A stretch of 64,000 nt of DNA from Streptomyces misionensis (GTDB lineage Bacteria; Actinomycetota; Actinomycetes; Streptomycetales; Streptomycetaceae): NCBI RefSeq assembly GCF_900104815.1, contig NZ_FNTD01000004.1, positions 3,364,501 to 3,428,500 on the forward strand, in the 5' to 3' direction. This document shows positions 7,501-16,717 of this stretch, one piece after another (within the stretch, counting starts at the first letter, position 1; every line of letters starts with the position of its first letter). Under the pieces are notes generated by a model that worked only from the letters and a program-made list of their open reading frames with translations, had not been told where the DNA came from and did not search any database. Position numbers and translations under genes: made by a program.

Positions 7501-8520
7501 ATGACGAGCATGTCGAGGGCGCGGGTGGCCCGGCGGATCGCGGCCGGGGCGGCGTACGGCGGGGGCGGGGCCGGACTGGTCGGGGCGGCGGCCGTCGGAC
7601 TGGTCCTCGCGGAGGTACGGCTGGCCCGGCGCCATGTGGGCAACGGCAGCGGCGGACGGGTGCCGGTGGCGGACGGGGTGTACGGCCACTCCTACGACGC
7701 GGGCGGTGATCCGCCGCTGCGGCTGGTGATGCTCGGCGACTCCACGGCCGCCGGGCAGGGCGTGCACCGGGCGGGCCAGACGCCGGGCGCGCTGCTGGCC
7801 TCGGGGCTCGCGGCGGTGGCCGAACACCCGGTGGAGCTGTGGAACGTCGCGCTGCCGGGCGCCCAGTCCGACGATCTGGACCGGCAGGTGGCCCTGGTGC
7901 TGTCCTCGCAGCGGCCCGCGCCGGACGTCTGCGTGATCATGATCGGCGCCAACGACGTGACGCACCGGATGCCGTTCACGCGTTCGGTGCGGTACCTGTC
8001 GGCGGCGGTGCGGCGGCTGCGCACGGCCGGTGCGGAGGTGGTGGTCGGCACCTGTCCCGACCTCGGCACGATCGAGCCGGTGCAGCAGCCGCTGCGCTGG
8101 CTGGCCCGGCGGGCGTCCCGGCAGCTGGCGGCGGCGCAGACGATCGGGGTGGTGGAGCAGGGGGGCTGCACCGTGTCCCTGGGCGATCTGCTGGGGCCCG
8201 AGTTCGCGGCGAACCCGCGGGAGCTGTTCGGGCCGGACAACTTCCACCCCTCGGCCGAGGGCTACGCCACGGCGGCGATGGCGGTCCTGCCCACGGTGTG
8301 CGCGGCGCTGGGCCTGTGGCCGACCGAGGAGGAGCGGCCGGACGTGATGCGCCGCGAGGGGTTCCTGCCGGTGGCCCGGGCCGCGGCGGAGGCGGCGTCC
8401 GAGGCCGGCACGGAGGTCACGGCGGCGATGCCGACGGGCCCGCGCGGACCCTGGGCGCTCCTCAAGCGCCGGCGCCGCCGCCGCGTCCCGGAGGCCGAAC
8501 CGGTGACCCCGTCGACCTGA
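7501..8520 (+). CDS. SGNH/GDSL-family hydrolase
   Basis: 339 residues, start ATG 7501 behind GGAGGTGG. An N-terminal hydrophobic segment (about 15-40) is probably a membrane anchor or signal. The SGNH fold follows: block I GDSTAAGQG (nucleophile Ser), block III GANDVTH, and block V DNFHPSAEGY with catalytic Asp/His. It is likely an extracytoplasmic esterase or lipase. The C-terminal 60 residues are Ala-rich and basic. Substrate unknown. Confidence 0.85.
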   Translation: MTSMSRARVARRIAAGAAYGGGGAGLVGAAAVGLVLAEVRLARRHVGNGSGGRVPVADGVYGHSYDAGGDPPLRLVMLGDSTAAGQGVHRAGQTPGALLASGLAAVAEHPVELWNVALPGAQSDDLDRQVALVLSSQRPAPDVCVIMIGANDVTHRMPFTRSVRYLSAAVRRLRTAGAEVVVGTCPDLGTIEPVQQPLRWLARRASRQLAAAQTIGVVEQGGCTVSLGDLLGPEFAANPRELFGPDNFHPSAEGYATAAMAVLPTVCAALGLWPTEEERPDVMRREGFLPVARAAAEAASEAGTEVTAAMPTGPRGPWALLKRRRRRRVPEAEPVTPST

Positions 8521-8707
8521 CCGGCGTACCGGAGTCCGCGCGGCCGTGCTGCACTGGAAGGGCCGGGGACACCCGAGCGACCGGCCCGACCAAGCAAGCG
8601 CTTAGAAAACTGCGGCCAGTGTCACACCGCAACCCCGGTGACCTGGTTCATACGTGCGGGTAACTTCCAAACCGGTCCTGCCCGAAACCCCGTTCACTGG
8701 AGCCGTG

Positions 8708-9928
8708 ATGCCCGAAGCCGTCATCGTCTCGACCGCCCGCTCCCCCATCGGCCGCGCCGGCAAGGGGTCCCTCAAGGACCTGCGCCCCGACGACCTCACC
8801 GCCACGATCATCCAGGCCGCCCTCGCGAAGATCCCCGAGCTGGACCCGAGGGACATCGACGACCTGATGCTCGGCTGCGGTCTGCCCGGCGGCGAGCAGG
8901 GCCACAACCTCGGCCGCATCGTCGCCGTGCAGATGGGCATGGACCACCTGCCCGGCTGCACCATCACCCGTTACTGCTCCTCCTCCCTCCAGACCTCCCG
9001 GATGGCCCTGCACGCCATCAAGGCCGGCGAGGGCGACGTCTTCATCTCGGCCGGTGTCGAGACGGTCTCCCGCTTCGCCAAGGGCAGCTCCGACGGCCTG
9101 CCCGACACGCACAACCCGCTGTTCGCCGAGGCCGAGGCCCGCACCGCCGCGGTCGCCCAGCAGGAGGGCACCACCTGGCACGACCCGCGCGAGGACGGGC
9201 TGATCCCCGACGCCTACATCGCGATGGGCCAGACCGCCGAGAACCTGGCGCGCTGGAAGGGCATCACCCGCCAGGAGATGGACGAGTTCGGCGTCCGCTC
9301 GCAGAACCTCGCCGAGCAGGCCATCAAGGACGGCTTCTGGGAGCGCGAGATCACCCCGGTGACGCTCCCCGACGGCACCGTCGTCAGCAAGGACGACGGC
9401 CCGCGCGCCGGCGTCACCATGGAGGGCGTCGCCGGGCTGAAGCCGGTCTTCCGCCCCGACGGCCTGGTCACCGCCGGCAACTGCTGCCCGCTCAACGACG
9501 GCGCCGCCGCCCTCGTGATCATGAGCGACACCAAGGCCCGCGAGCTGGGCCTGACCCCGCTCGCCCGCATCGTCTCCACCGGCGTCTCCGCCCTCTCCCC
9601 CGAGATCATGGGCCTCGGCCCGGTCGAGGCCAGCAAGCAGGCGCTGCGCCGGGCCGGACTGACCGTGGACGACATCGACCTGGTCGAGATCAACGAGGCG
9701 TTCGCCGCCCAGGTGATCCCCTCCTACCGGGAGCTCGGCATCGACCTGGACAAGCTGAACGTCAACGGCGGCGCCATCGCCGTCGGCCACCCCTTCGGCA
9801 TGACCGGCGCCCGGATCACCGGCACGCTGATCAACTCCCTCCAGTGGCACGACAAGCAGTTCGGCCTGGAGACGATGTGCGTCGGCGGCGGCCAGGGCAT
9901 GGCCATGGTCATCGAGCGCCTCAGCTGA
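8708..9928 (+). CDS. Acetyl-CoA C-acetyltransferase (thiolase)
   Basis: 406 residues from the ATG at 8708 ([20 protein letters not shown]). Thiolase motifs are complete: nucleophile Cys90 in [16 protein letters not shown], the GHP motif in [17 protein letters not shown], and the second Cys in [10 protein letters not shown]. It catalyses reversible condensation or thiolysis of acyl-CoA in fatty acid degradation or acetoacetyl-CoA formation. It is a single gene with a strong terminator behind it; the upstream 180 bp contains CAAGCAAGCGCTTAG, a possible regulatory dyad. Confidence 0.92.
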   Translation: MPEAVIVSTARSPIGRAGKGSLKDLRPDDLTATIIQAALAKIPELDPRDIDDLMLGCGLPGGEQGHNLGRIVAVQMGMDHLPGCTITRYCSSSLQTSRMALHAIKAGEGDVFISAGVETVSRFAKGSSDGLPDTHNPLFAEAEARTAAVAQQEGTTWHDPREDGLIPDAYIAMGQTAENLARWKGITRQEMDEFGVRSQNLAEQAIKDGFWEREITPVTLPDGTVVSKDDGPRAGVTMEGVAGLKPVFRPDGLVTAGNCCPLNDGAAALVIMSDTKARELGLTPLARIVSTGVSALSPEIMGLGPVEASKQALRRAGLTVDDIDLVEINEAFAAQVIPSYRELGIDLDKLNVNGGAIAVGHPFGMTGARITGTLINSLQWHDKQFGLETMCVGGGQGMAMVIERLS

Positions 9929-9987
9929 CCGGAGCCGCCCGCGCGGCCAACCGTCCGTAGCGAATCGGGCACTTCACGTCAGGGATC

Positions 9988-10027
9988 GGCCCAGAACCCC
10001 GGAAACCGCCGGGTTCTGGGCCTTTCT
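9988..10027 (+). terminator. Rho-independent terminator after the thiolase gene
   Basis: GGCCCAGAACCC (9988-9999) pairs perfectly with GGGTTCTGGGCC (10011-10022), followed by TTTCT. The remainder up to 10230 has two copies of ATCTCCCCC and no gene. Confidence 0.9.
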
Positions 10028-10230
10028 GTGATCCAATCTCCCCCAGGATGTGACCTATCTCCCCCGCCCCGGGCATCGGCGCAGGTCAGCACGGACCGGC
10101 ACACCGTCCGACGCGCCCGCGAACCCAAAGAACTGTCCGTTTCGTGACGTTACGCACTGACAGCTGGATAGTCCGCCCTTCAAGCTGATGTAGGAAGTCG
10201 GGGGTCGACTTTGAACCTGGGAGTACGTCA

Positions 10231-11010
10231 GTGAGCGCCATGCCCATCGCCCTGCTGCTCACCACGGCCGCCACGGGCGCCGTGGGCGTCGCCGTCCTGC
10301 GCACCGTGCTGAAGCTGCGCAGGCAGCTCACGCAGTTGCAGGCCCAGCTCGCGGAGAACCAGTCAGCCGCCATGCACGCGCTGCTGCCGCATGCCCGCAG
10401 CCACGCCGACACCGACCGGATACGCGCGGCCGTGGCCGAGGCGCTCGCCGAGGAGCGGGAGCGGGAGCTGGCCGAGGCGCGTGCCTTCTGGGCCGCGCAG
10501 GAGGCACGCGACGCCTCCGACGCGCCCTCGGTGCTCGGCCTGCCCGACCACGAGCCGTTCCTGCCCCGGGAGTCCGACTTCGCCGGCCTGGAGCCGGTGG
10601 CGGAGCCGACCGCGGACACCGACGAGTTCGCCGGGGAGTCCCCCGAGCTGGCCGCGGCCCGCCGCCGGCACCCCTCGCACCCGGACTTCGTCCCGGAGCG
10701 GTCGGCCGCGGCCGACCACGAGCGCACGGCCGCCACGCTGGAGCAGCTGGCCGCCGAGCGGATCGAGCTGTCCGACGTCCGCCCCGGCCCGCTGGGCACC
10801 CTCGACGTCTACGTCTTCGCCGACGGCACCACGCTGTGCATGACCCCGGGTCACCGCGAGACGGCCGAACGGCTGGCGCGGGCCGTGGAGGCGGGCGACG
10901 CCCCCTGTCTGCTCGGCGGTTCGGGCATCTCCGGCGCCTACACCCTCACCTTCGCCTGCGGCGCGGAGACGATCTACATCCTGGCGGACCGCGTCATCGC
11001 GTCCCTGTAG
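10231..11010 (+). CDS. Hypothetical membrane-anchored coiled-coil protein
   Basis: 259 residues from a GTG start preceded by GGGAG. One N-terminal membrane segment (about 4-24) is followed by a coiled coil (LRRQLTQLQAQLAENQ and a long Glu/Ala/Arg helix to about 95). An acidic linker comes next, then a globular C-terminal domain (about 170-259) of unknown family. No catalytic motif is visible. It has its own upstream region and no operon partner. Confidence 0.65.
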   Translation: MSAMPIALLLTTAATGAVGVAVLRTVLKLRRQLTQLQAQLAENQSAAMHALLPHARSHADTDRIRAAVAEALAEERERELAEARAFWAAQEARDASDAPSVLGLPDHEPFLPRESDFAGLEPVAEPTADTDEFAGESPELAAARRRHPSHPDFVPERSAAADHERTAATLEQLAAERIELSDVRPGPLGTLDVYVFADGTTLCMTPGHRETAERLARAVEAGDAPCLLGGSGISGAYTLTFACGAETIYILADRVIASL

Positions 11011-11049
11011 GCCGCGGCGGGTCCGCGGGGCGGGGCCCCGGGCCCCGGC

Positions 11050-11361
11050 TCAGACCCCCGCCCGGCCCCGGGCCTCCTCCACCAGCCGGACCGCCTCGCC
11101 GACCTCGTCGTCACTCTTCAGCACCAGCGCCAAGTCGTGGGCCGCGACCAGGATCTGATCGGCCGCCGCGAACATCCCCGCGTCCGGCATCTCCCGGGGC
11201 TCGCTCCCCGGTTCCTCGACGGCCTGCGCCCGCCGGGCCAGTTCCCTGGCCAGCGCCAGCGCCTCCGCGGCGGCGCCGCGCTGGAGCCTGCTCTGGGGTG
11301 CCGCGCGCAACCGGTCGGCGAAGTGATCCACTGCTTGGTTCAGGGGCGTCGTATCAACCAC
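11050..11361 (-). CDS. Hypothetical helical protein
   Basis: 103 residues from a GTG at 11361 (MVDTTPLNQAVDHFADRLRA). It is predominantly alpha-helical and Ala-rich with no motif known to me. It is divergent from the DUF4287 gene, with about 100 bp between the two. The start is chosen because homologous-looking sequence begins there; the open frame continues upstream without protein-like composition. Confidence 0.6.
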   Translation of the reverse strand: MVDTTPLNQAVDHFADRLRAAPQSRLQRGAAAEALALARELARRAQAVEEPGSEPREMPDAGMFAAADQILVAAHDLALVLKSDDEVGEAVRLVEEARGRAGV

Positions 11362-11460
11362 GCGCCGAGCGTAACGCTCCGCACTGTTGCCAAGAGGCGA
11401 ACGCTCGGGCACGGTGCAGTGAAGGACCGGCTCACAGCCCCTTTGCTTTCGGAGGTGCCG

Positions 11461-11691
11461 ATGTCCCAACCGTTCTCCGACGAGACCCACCGCAATCTGC
11501 TCGCCCGCATCCCGCACTGCACCGGCCGCGAGGTCTCCGACTGGCTGCGCACCGTCGAGGAAGGCCCCGCCCTGGTCCGCTTCGAGGAGAAGGTCGGCTG
11601 GCTCCGCCAGGAGTACGACCTGGCCTACGGCCACGCGAAGGCCATCGTGCACGAGTACGACCTGCGCCGGGCGGCCCGCAAGCTGCGCTGA
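11461..11691 (+). CDS. DUF4287-like small protein
   Basis: A 76-residue protein, start ATG 11461 with an excellent GGAGGTG ribosome binding site. It matches the DUF4287 pattern: TGREVSDWLRTV, then KVGWLRQEYDLAYGHAKAIV. Function unknown; members are small cytoplasmic helical proteins. It is a single gene with a strong terminator behind it. Confidence 0.75.
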   Translation: MSQPFSDETHRNLLARIPHCTGREVSDWLRTVEEGPALVRFEEKVGWLRQEYDLAYGHAKAIVHEYDLRRAARKLR

Positions 11692-11710
11692 GGCACCCAC
11701 CGACGGCAAA

Positions 11711-11740
11711 GGGCCCCGGGCGTGCGCCCGGGGCCCCTCT
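11711..11740. terminator. Bidirectional terminator
   Basis: GGGCCCCGGGC (11711-11721) pairs with GCCCGGGGCCC (11726-11736) around a 4-nt loop, preceded by AAA and followed by CTCT. It lies between the convergent DUF4287 and Bax-inhibitor-like genes. Confidence 0.88.
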
Positions 11741-11757
11741 CACCAGCGCGGTGCGCG

Positions 11758-12648
11758 CTAGTCGTTGTTGGTGAAGATCGCCACCAGCCGCAGCATCTCC
11801 AGGTAGATCCAGACCAGGGTGACGGTGAGACCGAACGCCGCGAGCCAGGACTCGTTGCGCGGGGCGCCGTAGGCGATGCCGTCCTGGATCTGCTTGAAGT
11901 CGAGCGTCAGGAAGAACGCGCCGAGCAGGATCGCGATGATGCCGACGACCGCGCCGAGCGGGCCGAAGCTGCGCAGGCCGCCGTCCTCGGCGACGCCGAA
12001 CACGACCAGCAGCAGGTTGACCGCCATGACGACCAGGAAGGCCATCGCGATGGCGAGGCCGATGCGGGCGTAACGGGCCGTGACCCGGATCCAGCCCGCC
12101 TTGTAGACAAGCAGGGTGGCGCCGGAGACCGCCATGGTGCCGAGCACCGCCTGGAAGGGGGCGCCCTGCCAGCGGCTGTTGTACATCTCGCTGATGACGC
12201 CGAGGAAGATGCCCTCGAAGGCCGCGTAGCCGAGGATCAGCGCGGGGGCCGGGGTGCGCTTGAAGTTCTGGACCATCGCCAGGACGAACGCGATCAGCGC
12301 GGAGCCGACGGCCAGGCCGTAGCTCGTGGGCGAGATCGGCAGCAGCGCCCAGGCGAGGACGGCACCCACCACGACGGTGCCGAGCGTCATGGCCGAGCGG
12401 ACGACGACGTCGTCCATCGTCATCCGGCCGGTACCGGCCGGGGCCTGCGGCGGGGCGCCGTACTCGGCGTCGGACGGCGCGTGGCCGGCCGGCATGTACG
12501 GGTCCTGCGCGTACGGGTTCTGCGCGTACGGGTTCTGCGCGTACGGGTTGGCCCCTGCGTACCCGGCCTGCGCTGCGGTGTTGAAGCCGGCGTAGCCGTT
12601 GTCGCGGCTGAACCCCCGTCGCGAGAAGACCGGGTTGCTGCTCCTCAT
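11758..12648 (-). CDS. Bax inhibitor-1/YccA family membrane protein
   Basis: 296 residues from the ATG at 12648, with GGAGTGAG just upstream. The N-terminal 80 residues are cytoplasmic and low-complexity with NPYAQ repeats. Seven or so membrane helices follow (about 85-296) and end DLNYxxx-like with WIYLEMLRLVAIFTNND, as in BI-1/YccA (TMBIM) proteins. Relatives act as leak channels or modulate membrane proteases; its role in Streptomyces is not defined. Confidence 0.88.
   Translation of the reverse strand: MRSSNPVFSRRGFSRDNGYAGFNTAAQAGYAGANPYAQNPYAQNPYAQDPYMPAGHAPSDAEYGAPPQAPAGTGRMTMDDVVVRSAMTLGTVVVGAVLAWALLPISPTSYGLAVGSALIAFVLAMVQNFKRTPAPALILGYAAFEGIFLGVISEMYNSRWQGAPFQAVLGTMAVSGATLLVYKAGWIRVTARYARIGLAIAMAFLVVMAVNLLLVVFGVAEDGGLRSFGPLGAVVGIIAILLGAFFLTLDFKQIQDGIAYGAPRNESWLAAFGLTVTLVWIYLEMLRLVAIFTNND
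12508..12551 (-). repeat. 15-bp coding repeat (NPYAQ)
   Basis: Three near-perfect copies of GCGTACGGGTTCTGC encode NPYAQ repeats in the N-terminal tail of the Bax-inhibitor-like protein. A degenerate fourth copy encodes DPYMP. Confidence 0.8.
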
Positions 12649-12839
12649 CTCACTCCTCCATGGCTGCCGTGCGCAGCCTTGGCTCAAGCGTAATGGATTG
12701 GCAAAAGATCGATCATGCTACCTGAGGAGGATCTTTCCCCTGCCGTGTCGGTCCACACGCTACGCGGAGGAGAGCGCCCCGGCCATGGGTGATCGCCTTC
12801 CCTGACGAACTCGCCACCGACCGAGCGCGAAGAAGTGAG

Positions 12840-12926
12840 TGGTGCCCGGAGCCGGACTTGAACCGGCACGCCCGCGAAGGGGCAGCGAGGTTTAAGCTCG
12901 CCGTGTCTGCATTCCACCATCCGGGC
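12840..12926 (-). tRNA. bldA: tRNA-Leu (anticodon UAA), bldA
   Basis: Read on the reverse strand the 87-nt gene folds fully: acceptor GCCCGGA/TCCGGGC, D-arm, anticodon stem GCGAG/CTCGC with loop CTTAAAC (anticodon TAA at 12894-12892), a long class II variable arm, T-arm GCCGG/CCGGC with TTCAAGT, and an encoded CCA. It decodes UUA, the rarest Streptomyces codon. In Streptomyces this tRNA is the developmental regulator bldA, needed for aerial growth and antibiotic production. A candidate -10, TAGGCT, sits upstream of the 5' end, but no clear -35 was found. Confidence 0.95.
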
Positions 12927-13345
12927 AGGCCATGGGCTCCGCTTCGAGGTCCGAGCCTATCGGGACGCATCCCCCGGACAGCGGAGTGGCGGGCCGATGT
13001 TGTCTTATTTTATTGACGTCTGAGGGTGCATCAGACCACGGAACCGGTCGTCCGCACTTGCCAGTAGCGTGACGTGACGCACGTGCACCTGTACGTGAAA
13101 TGACGGAATTTCACCGCCCGAAGAAGGGCGCCCCACCTGTTCTGGAGACCGCCCGGACACGGCGGACCGGACGGCGGCGGCCCCGGCGGCTCAGGGCCGG
13201 GGTCCTCCCCAGGTATGACACGGCGCCCACGTGGTCCGACCCCAGTCGCCCCCGGGAACCGGAACAGCGGCTGACTCCCCGGGCCCTGCGGGACGGGACG
13301 ATGGAGCAGTCCCCATGAACACGTCGTCCCGAGGAGCACCGTCCC
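12927..13345. other. Intergenic region between bldA and an ABC operon
   Basis: About 420 bp without a credible gene. It holds the divergent control regions for bldA and the ABC exporter. An AT-rich stretch (about 13000-13016) is unusual for this genome. Repeated ACGTGA/TCACGT-like elements occur at 13068-13102 and could be operator half-sites for the ABC operon. Confidence 0.5.
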
Positions 13346-14116
13346 GTGACCACCACACCCACCGCACGCACGGCCACCGCCGTGGCCGCACGCGCCACGG
13401 AGCTGTCGAAGATCTACGGGCAGGGTGAGACCCGGGTGGTCGCCCTGGACAAGGTCTCCGTCGACTTCGGGCAGGCCGAGTTCACCGCGATCATGGGCCC
13501 GTCCGGCTCCGGCAAGTCCACGCTGATGCACTGTGTGGCCGGCCTGGACACCTTCTCCTCCGGTTCCGTGCGGATCGGCGAGACCGAGCTGGGCTCGCTC
13601 AAGGACAAGCAGCTCACCAAGTTGCGCCGGGACAAGATCGGCTTCATCTTCCAGGCCTTCAACCTGCTGCCGACGCTGACCGCGCTGGAGAACATCACGC
13701 TGCCGATGGACATCGCGGGCCGCAAGCCCGACAAGGCGTGGCTGGACCAGGTCATCGAGATGGTGGGACTGTCCGGGCGGCTCGGCCACCGGCCCTCCCA
13801 GCTGTCCGGCGGCCAGCAGCAGCGCGTCGCCGTGGCCCGCGCCCTCGCCTCCAAGCCGGAGATCATCTTCGGTGACGAACCGACCGGCAACCTGGACTCG
13901 CGCTCCGGCGCCGAGGTCCTCGGCTTCCTGCGCAACTCCGTGCGCGAGCTGGGCCAGACGGTGGTCATGGTGACCCACGACCCGGTGGCCGCGGCCTACG
14001 CGGACCGCGTGATCTTCCTCGCCGACGGACGGATCGTGGACGAGATGTACGGCCCGACCGCCGAGTCCGTGCTCGACACCATGAAGCAGTTCGACGCGAA
14101 GGGCCGTACCAGCTGA
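13346..14116 (+). CDS. ABC transporter ATP-binding protein (MacB/LolD-like)
   Basis: 256 residues from a GTG start. Walker A GPSGSGKST, signature LSGGQQQRVAVARAL, Walker B IIFGDEPTGNLDS and the switch His (VTHD) are all present, and the short single-domain form matches the MacB/LolD/FtsE class. It energises the FtsX-like permease encoded immediately downstream; stop and start overlap (TGATG). Its closest relative in the window is the ATPase at 44719-45507, which shares long identical stretches such as FIFQAFNLLPTL and ITLPMDIAGRKPD. Confidence 0.93.
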   Translation: MTTTPTARTATAVAARATELSKIYGQGETRVVALDKVSVDFGQAEFTAIMGPSGSGKSTLMHCVAGLDTFSSGSVRIGETELGSLKDKQLTKLRRDKIGFIFQAFNLLPTLTALENITLPMDIAGRKPDKAWLDQVIEMVGLSGRLGHRPSQLSGGQQQRVAVARALASKPEIIFGDEPTGNLDSRSGAEVLGFLRNSVRELGQTVVMVTHDPVAAAYADRVIFLADGRIVDEMYGPTAESVLDTMKQFDAKGRTS

Positions 14117-16644
14117 TGTTCCGCACCGCCCTGCGCAACGTCCTCGCGCACAAGGCCCGGCTGCTGATGACGGTGCTCGCCGTCATGCTCGGCGTGGCCT
14201 TCGTCTCCGGGACCCTCGTCTTCACCAACACCGTCTCCGACGCCTTCCAGAACAGCTCCGCCAAGGGCTTCGACCAGGTCGACGTCGCCGTACAGCCCAA
14301 GTACCAGGACTCCAAGGGCGACAAGGTCGGCACAATGCCGGACCTCACCCAGGCCATGCTCGACACGGCCGGCAAGGTCCCCGGCGCCGCCTCCGCCACC
14401 GGCGTCGTCGGCGGCTTCACCGCCGTCGCCGACAAGCACGGCAAGCTCGTCGGCGGCGACTGGCAGTCCCGCGGCGGGAACTACTGGGGGGCCGAGGACG
14501 CCCGCTACCCGCTGATCGCCGGGCACGCCCCGCACGGCAGGAACGAGGTGCTGCTCGACTCCAAGTCCGCCGAGCGGGCCGGCTACAAGGTCGGCGACAC
14601 CGTGCGGCTCTCGGTCGACGGGCCCGTGCTCACCCCGACCATCGCCGGCATCTTCACCACCGACGACGGCAACGTGACCGCGGGCGGCAGCCTCGCGCTG
14701 TTCGACACGCCCACCGCGCAGGCGCTGTTCGGCAAGAACGGCACCTACGACGAGATCGACGTCAAGGCGAAGCCCGGCACCGGCCAGGCGGCGCTCAAGG
14801 CGCAGCTGGACCGGGCGCTGCCCGCCCACCAGGTGAAGACCACCACCGGCAAGAAGCTCGCCGACGACCAGGCGAAGGCGATCGCCGACGGCATGAGCAG
14901 CATGAAGACGGGCCTGCTGGTGTTCGCGGGCATCGCCCTGTTCGTCGGCACCTTCATCATCGCCAACACCTTCACCATGCTGGTCGCCCAGCGCACCAAG
15001 GAACTGGCCCTGCTGCGCGCGGTCGGCGCCTCCCGCCGCCAGGTCACCCGCTCGGTGCTGATCGAGGCGTTCGTGGTCGGCGCGGTCGCCGGCACGGCCG
15101 GTCTGCTCGCCGGCATCGGGATCGGCGCGGGCCTGCGCGCCCTGGTCGGCTCCTTCGGCGGGAGCATGCCCGACGGACCGCTGGTGATCAGCCCCGGTAC
15201 GGTGGCCGCCGCCCTCGTGGTCGGCGTCGTCATCACCATGCTGGCCGCCTGGCTGCCCGCCCGCCGGGCCGCGAAGATCCCGCCGGTGGCGGCGATGAAC
15301 AGCGTGCACGCCAAGGCGACCACCAAGTCGCTGGTGCTGCGCAACACGATCGGCGCGCTGTTCACGGCGGCCGGTGTGACGGTGATCCTCGCCGCCACCA
15401 CGATGGACGGCGACTCCGGCCAGGCCCCGATGGGGCTCGGCGCCGTACTGCTGATCATCGGTGTGTTCGTGCTGACGCCGCTGCTGTCCCGTCCGCTGAT
15501 CGCGGCCGCCGCCCCGCTGATGCGCGCGTTCGGCATCGCGGGCAAGCTGGCCCGCCAGAACTCGGTGCGCAACCCGCGCCGTACGGCGGCCACCGCCTCG
15601 GCGCTGATGATCGGCCTGACCCTGATCACCGGCATGACGGTGATGGCGGGCAGCCTCCAGCACGCGATCGACAAGATGGCCGCCTCGGCGATCCGCGCCG
15701 ACTACGTCGTCTCGATGGCCAACGGCTCCCCGCTCTCCCCCGGCGTGGCGAAGAAGCTCGCCGCCACCGACGGGGTGACCGCCAGCAGCCCGCTGCGCAA
15801 CGCCGAGTCCCGCATCGACGGCAAGACCGAGTTCCTGACCGGTGTCGACGGCGCGTCCATCGCGAAGCTGACGGACCTGAAGGTGGACCAGGGCAGCTTC
15901 ACGGTGAGCGGCACGCGGATCGTCGTGGACAAGGAGCGGGCCAAGGAGTACGGCTGGACGCCCGGTTCGCGGCTGACCGCCCACTTCGAGGACGGCAAGG
16001 CCCAGTCCCTGACCGTCGCCGGGATCTACGACGGCAACGACATGATCCGCGGCATCATGCTCGACGACGCGGTGCTCACCCCGCACCTGAGCCACCCCGC
16101 CGACATGCAGGTCATGGTCAAGACGGCCGACGGCGCGTCCACCGCGACCAAGGACCGGCTGGCGAAGGCCCTGGGCACCAACCCGGCGATCAAGATCCAG
16201 GACAAGAAGGACCTGTCCGACGACATCGCGCAGGTCTTCACCATGATGCTGAACATGGTCTACGGCCTGCTCGGCATGGCGGTGATCGTCGCGGTGCTCG
16301 GCGTCGTCAACACCCTGGCGATGTCGGTGTTCGAGCGCTCCCAGGAGATCGGCATGCTCCGCGCGATCGGCCTGGACCGCAGGGGCATCAAGCGGATGGT
16401 CCGCCTGGAGTCCCTGGTGATCTCCCTCTTCGGCGGCGTGCTCGGTATCGGTCTGGGCGTGTTCTTCGGCTGGGCGGCCGGTCAGCTGGTGGGCACCAAG
16501 ATGCCGACGTACGAACTGGTCCTGCCCTGGGGCCGGCTGGTGGTCTTCCTGGTGCTCGCGGGCGTGGTCGGCGTGCTGGCCGCGCTGTGGCCGGCCCGCC
16601 GCGCGGCCCGGCTGAACGTGCTGGCGGCCATCAAGGCCGAGTAA
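14116..16644 (+). CDS. ABC transporter permease, two FtsX domains
   Basis: An 842-residue MacB/FtsX-type permease. An N-terminal helix and a large extracytoplasmic domain (about 40-255) are followed by three helices (FtsX domain, about 265-400), two more helices, a second extracytoplasmic domain (about 500-690), and a C-terminal FtsX domain ending NVLAAIKAE. Such exporters move lipids, peptides or drugs, or act as mechanotransmitters. It forms an operon with the upstream ATPase. Substrate unknown. Confidence 0.9.
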   Translation: MFRTALRNVLAHKARLLMTVLAVMLGVAFVSGTLVFTNTVSDAFQNSSAKGFDQVDVAVQPKYQDSKGDKVGTMPDLTQAMLDTAGKVPGAASATGVVGGFTAVADKHGKLVGGDWQSRGGNYWGAEDARYPLIAGHAPHGRNEVLLDSKSAERAGYKVGDTVRLSVDGPVLTPTIAGIFTTDDGNVTAGGSLALFDTPTAQALFGKNGTYDEIDVKAKPGTGQAALKAQLDRALPAHQVKTTTGKKLADDQAKAIADGMSSMKTGLLVFAGIALFVGTFIIANTFTMLVAQRTKELALLRAVGASRRQVTRSVLIEAFVVGAVAGTAGLLAGIGIGAGLRALVGSFGGSMPDGPLVISPGTVAAALVVGVVITMLAAWLPARRAAKIPPVAAMNSVHAKATTKSLVLRNTIGALFTAAGVTVILAATTMDGDSGQAPMGLGAVLLIIGVFVLTPLLSRPLIAAAAPLMRAFGIAGKLARQNSVRNPRRTAATASALMIGLTLITGMTVMAGSLQHAIDKMAASAIRADYVVSMANGSPLSPGVAKKLAATDGVTASSPLRNAESRIDGKTEFLTGVDGASIAKLTDLKVDQGSFTVSGTRIVVDKERAKEYGWTPGSRLTAHFEDGKAQSLTVAGIYDGNDMIRGIMLDDAVLTPHLSHPADMQVMVKTADGASTATKDRLAKALGTNPAIKIQDKKDLSDDIAQVFTMMLNMVYGLLGMAVIVAVLGVVNTLAMSVFERSQEIGMLRAIGLDRRGIKRMVRLESLVISLFGGVLGIGLGVFFGWAAGQLVGTKMPTYELVLPWGRLVVFLVLAGVVGVLAALWPARRAARLNVLAAIKAE

Positions 16645-16667
16645 CCGGGCGGTCGTACGACACCGGA

Positions 16668-16701
16668 AAGGGGCCCCGCGTTCGCGTTCGCGGGGCCCCT
16701 T
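16668..16701. terminator. Bidirectional terminator
   Basis: AAGGGGCCCCGCG (16668-16680) pairs with CGCGGGGCCCCTT (16689-16701) around an 8-nt loop. It lies between the ABC permease gene and the convergent methyltransferase gene. Confidence 0.9.
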
Positions 16702-16717
16702 CGCCGTGCCGGGCGGT

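Noticed and set aside
12927..13345. Small ORFs between bldA and the ABC operon
   Set aside because: None has a site for ribosomes and homolog-like composition; they overlap probable promoters.
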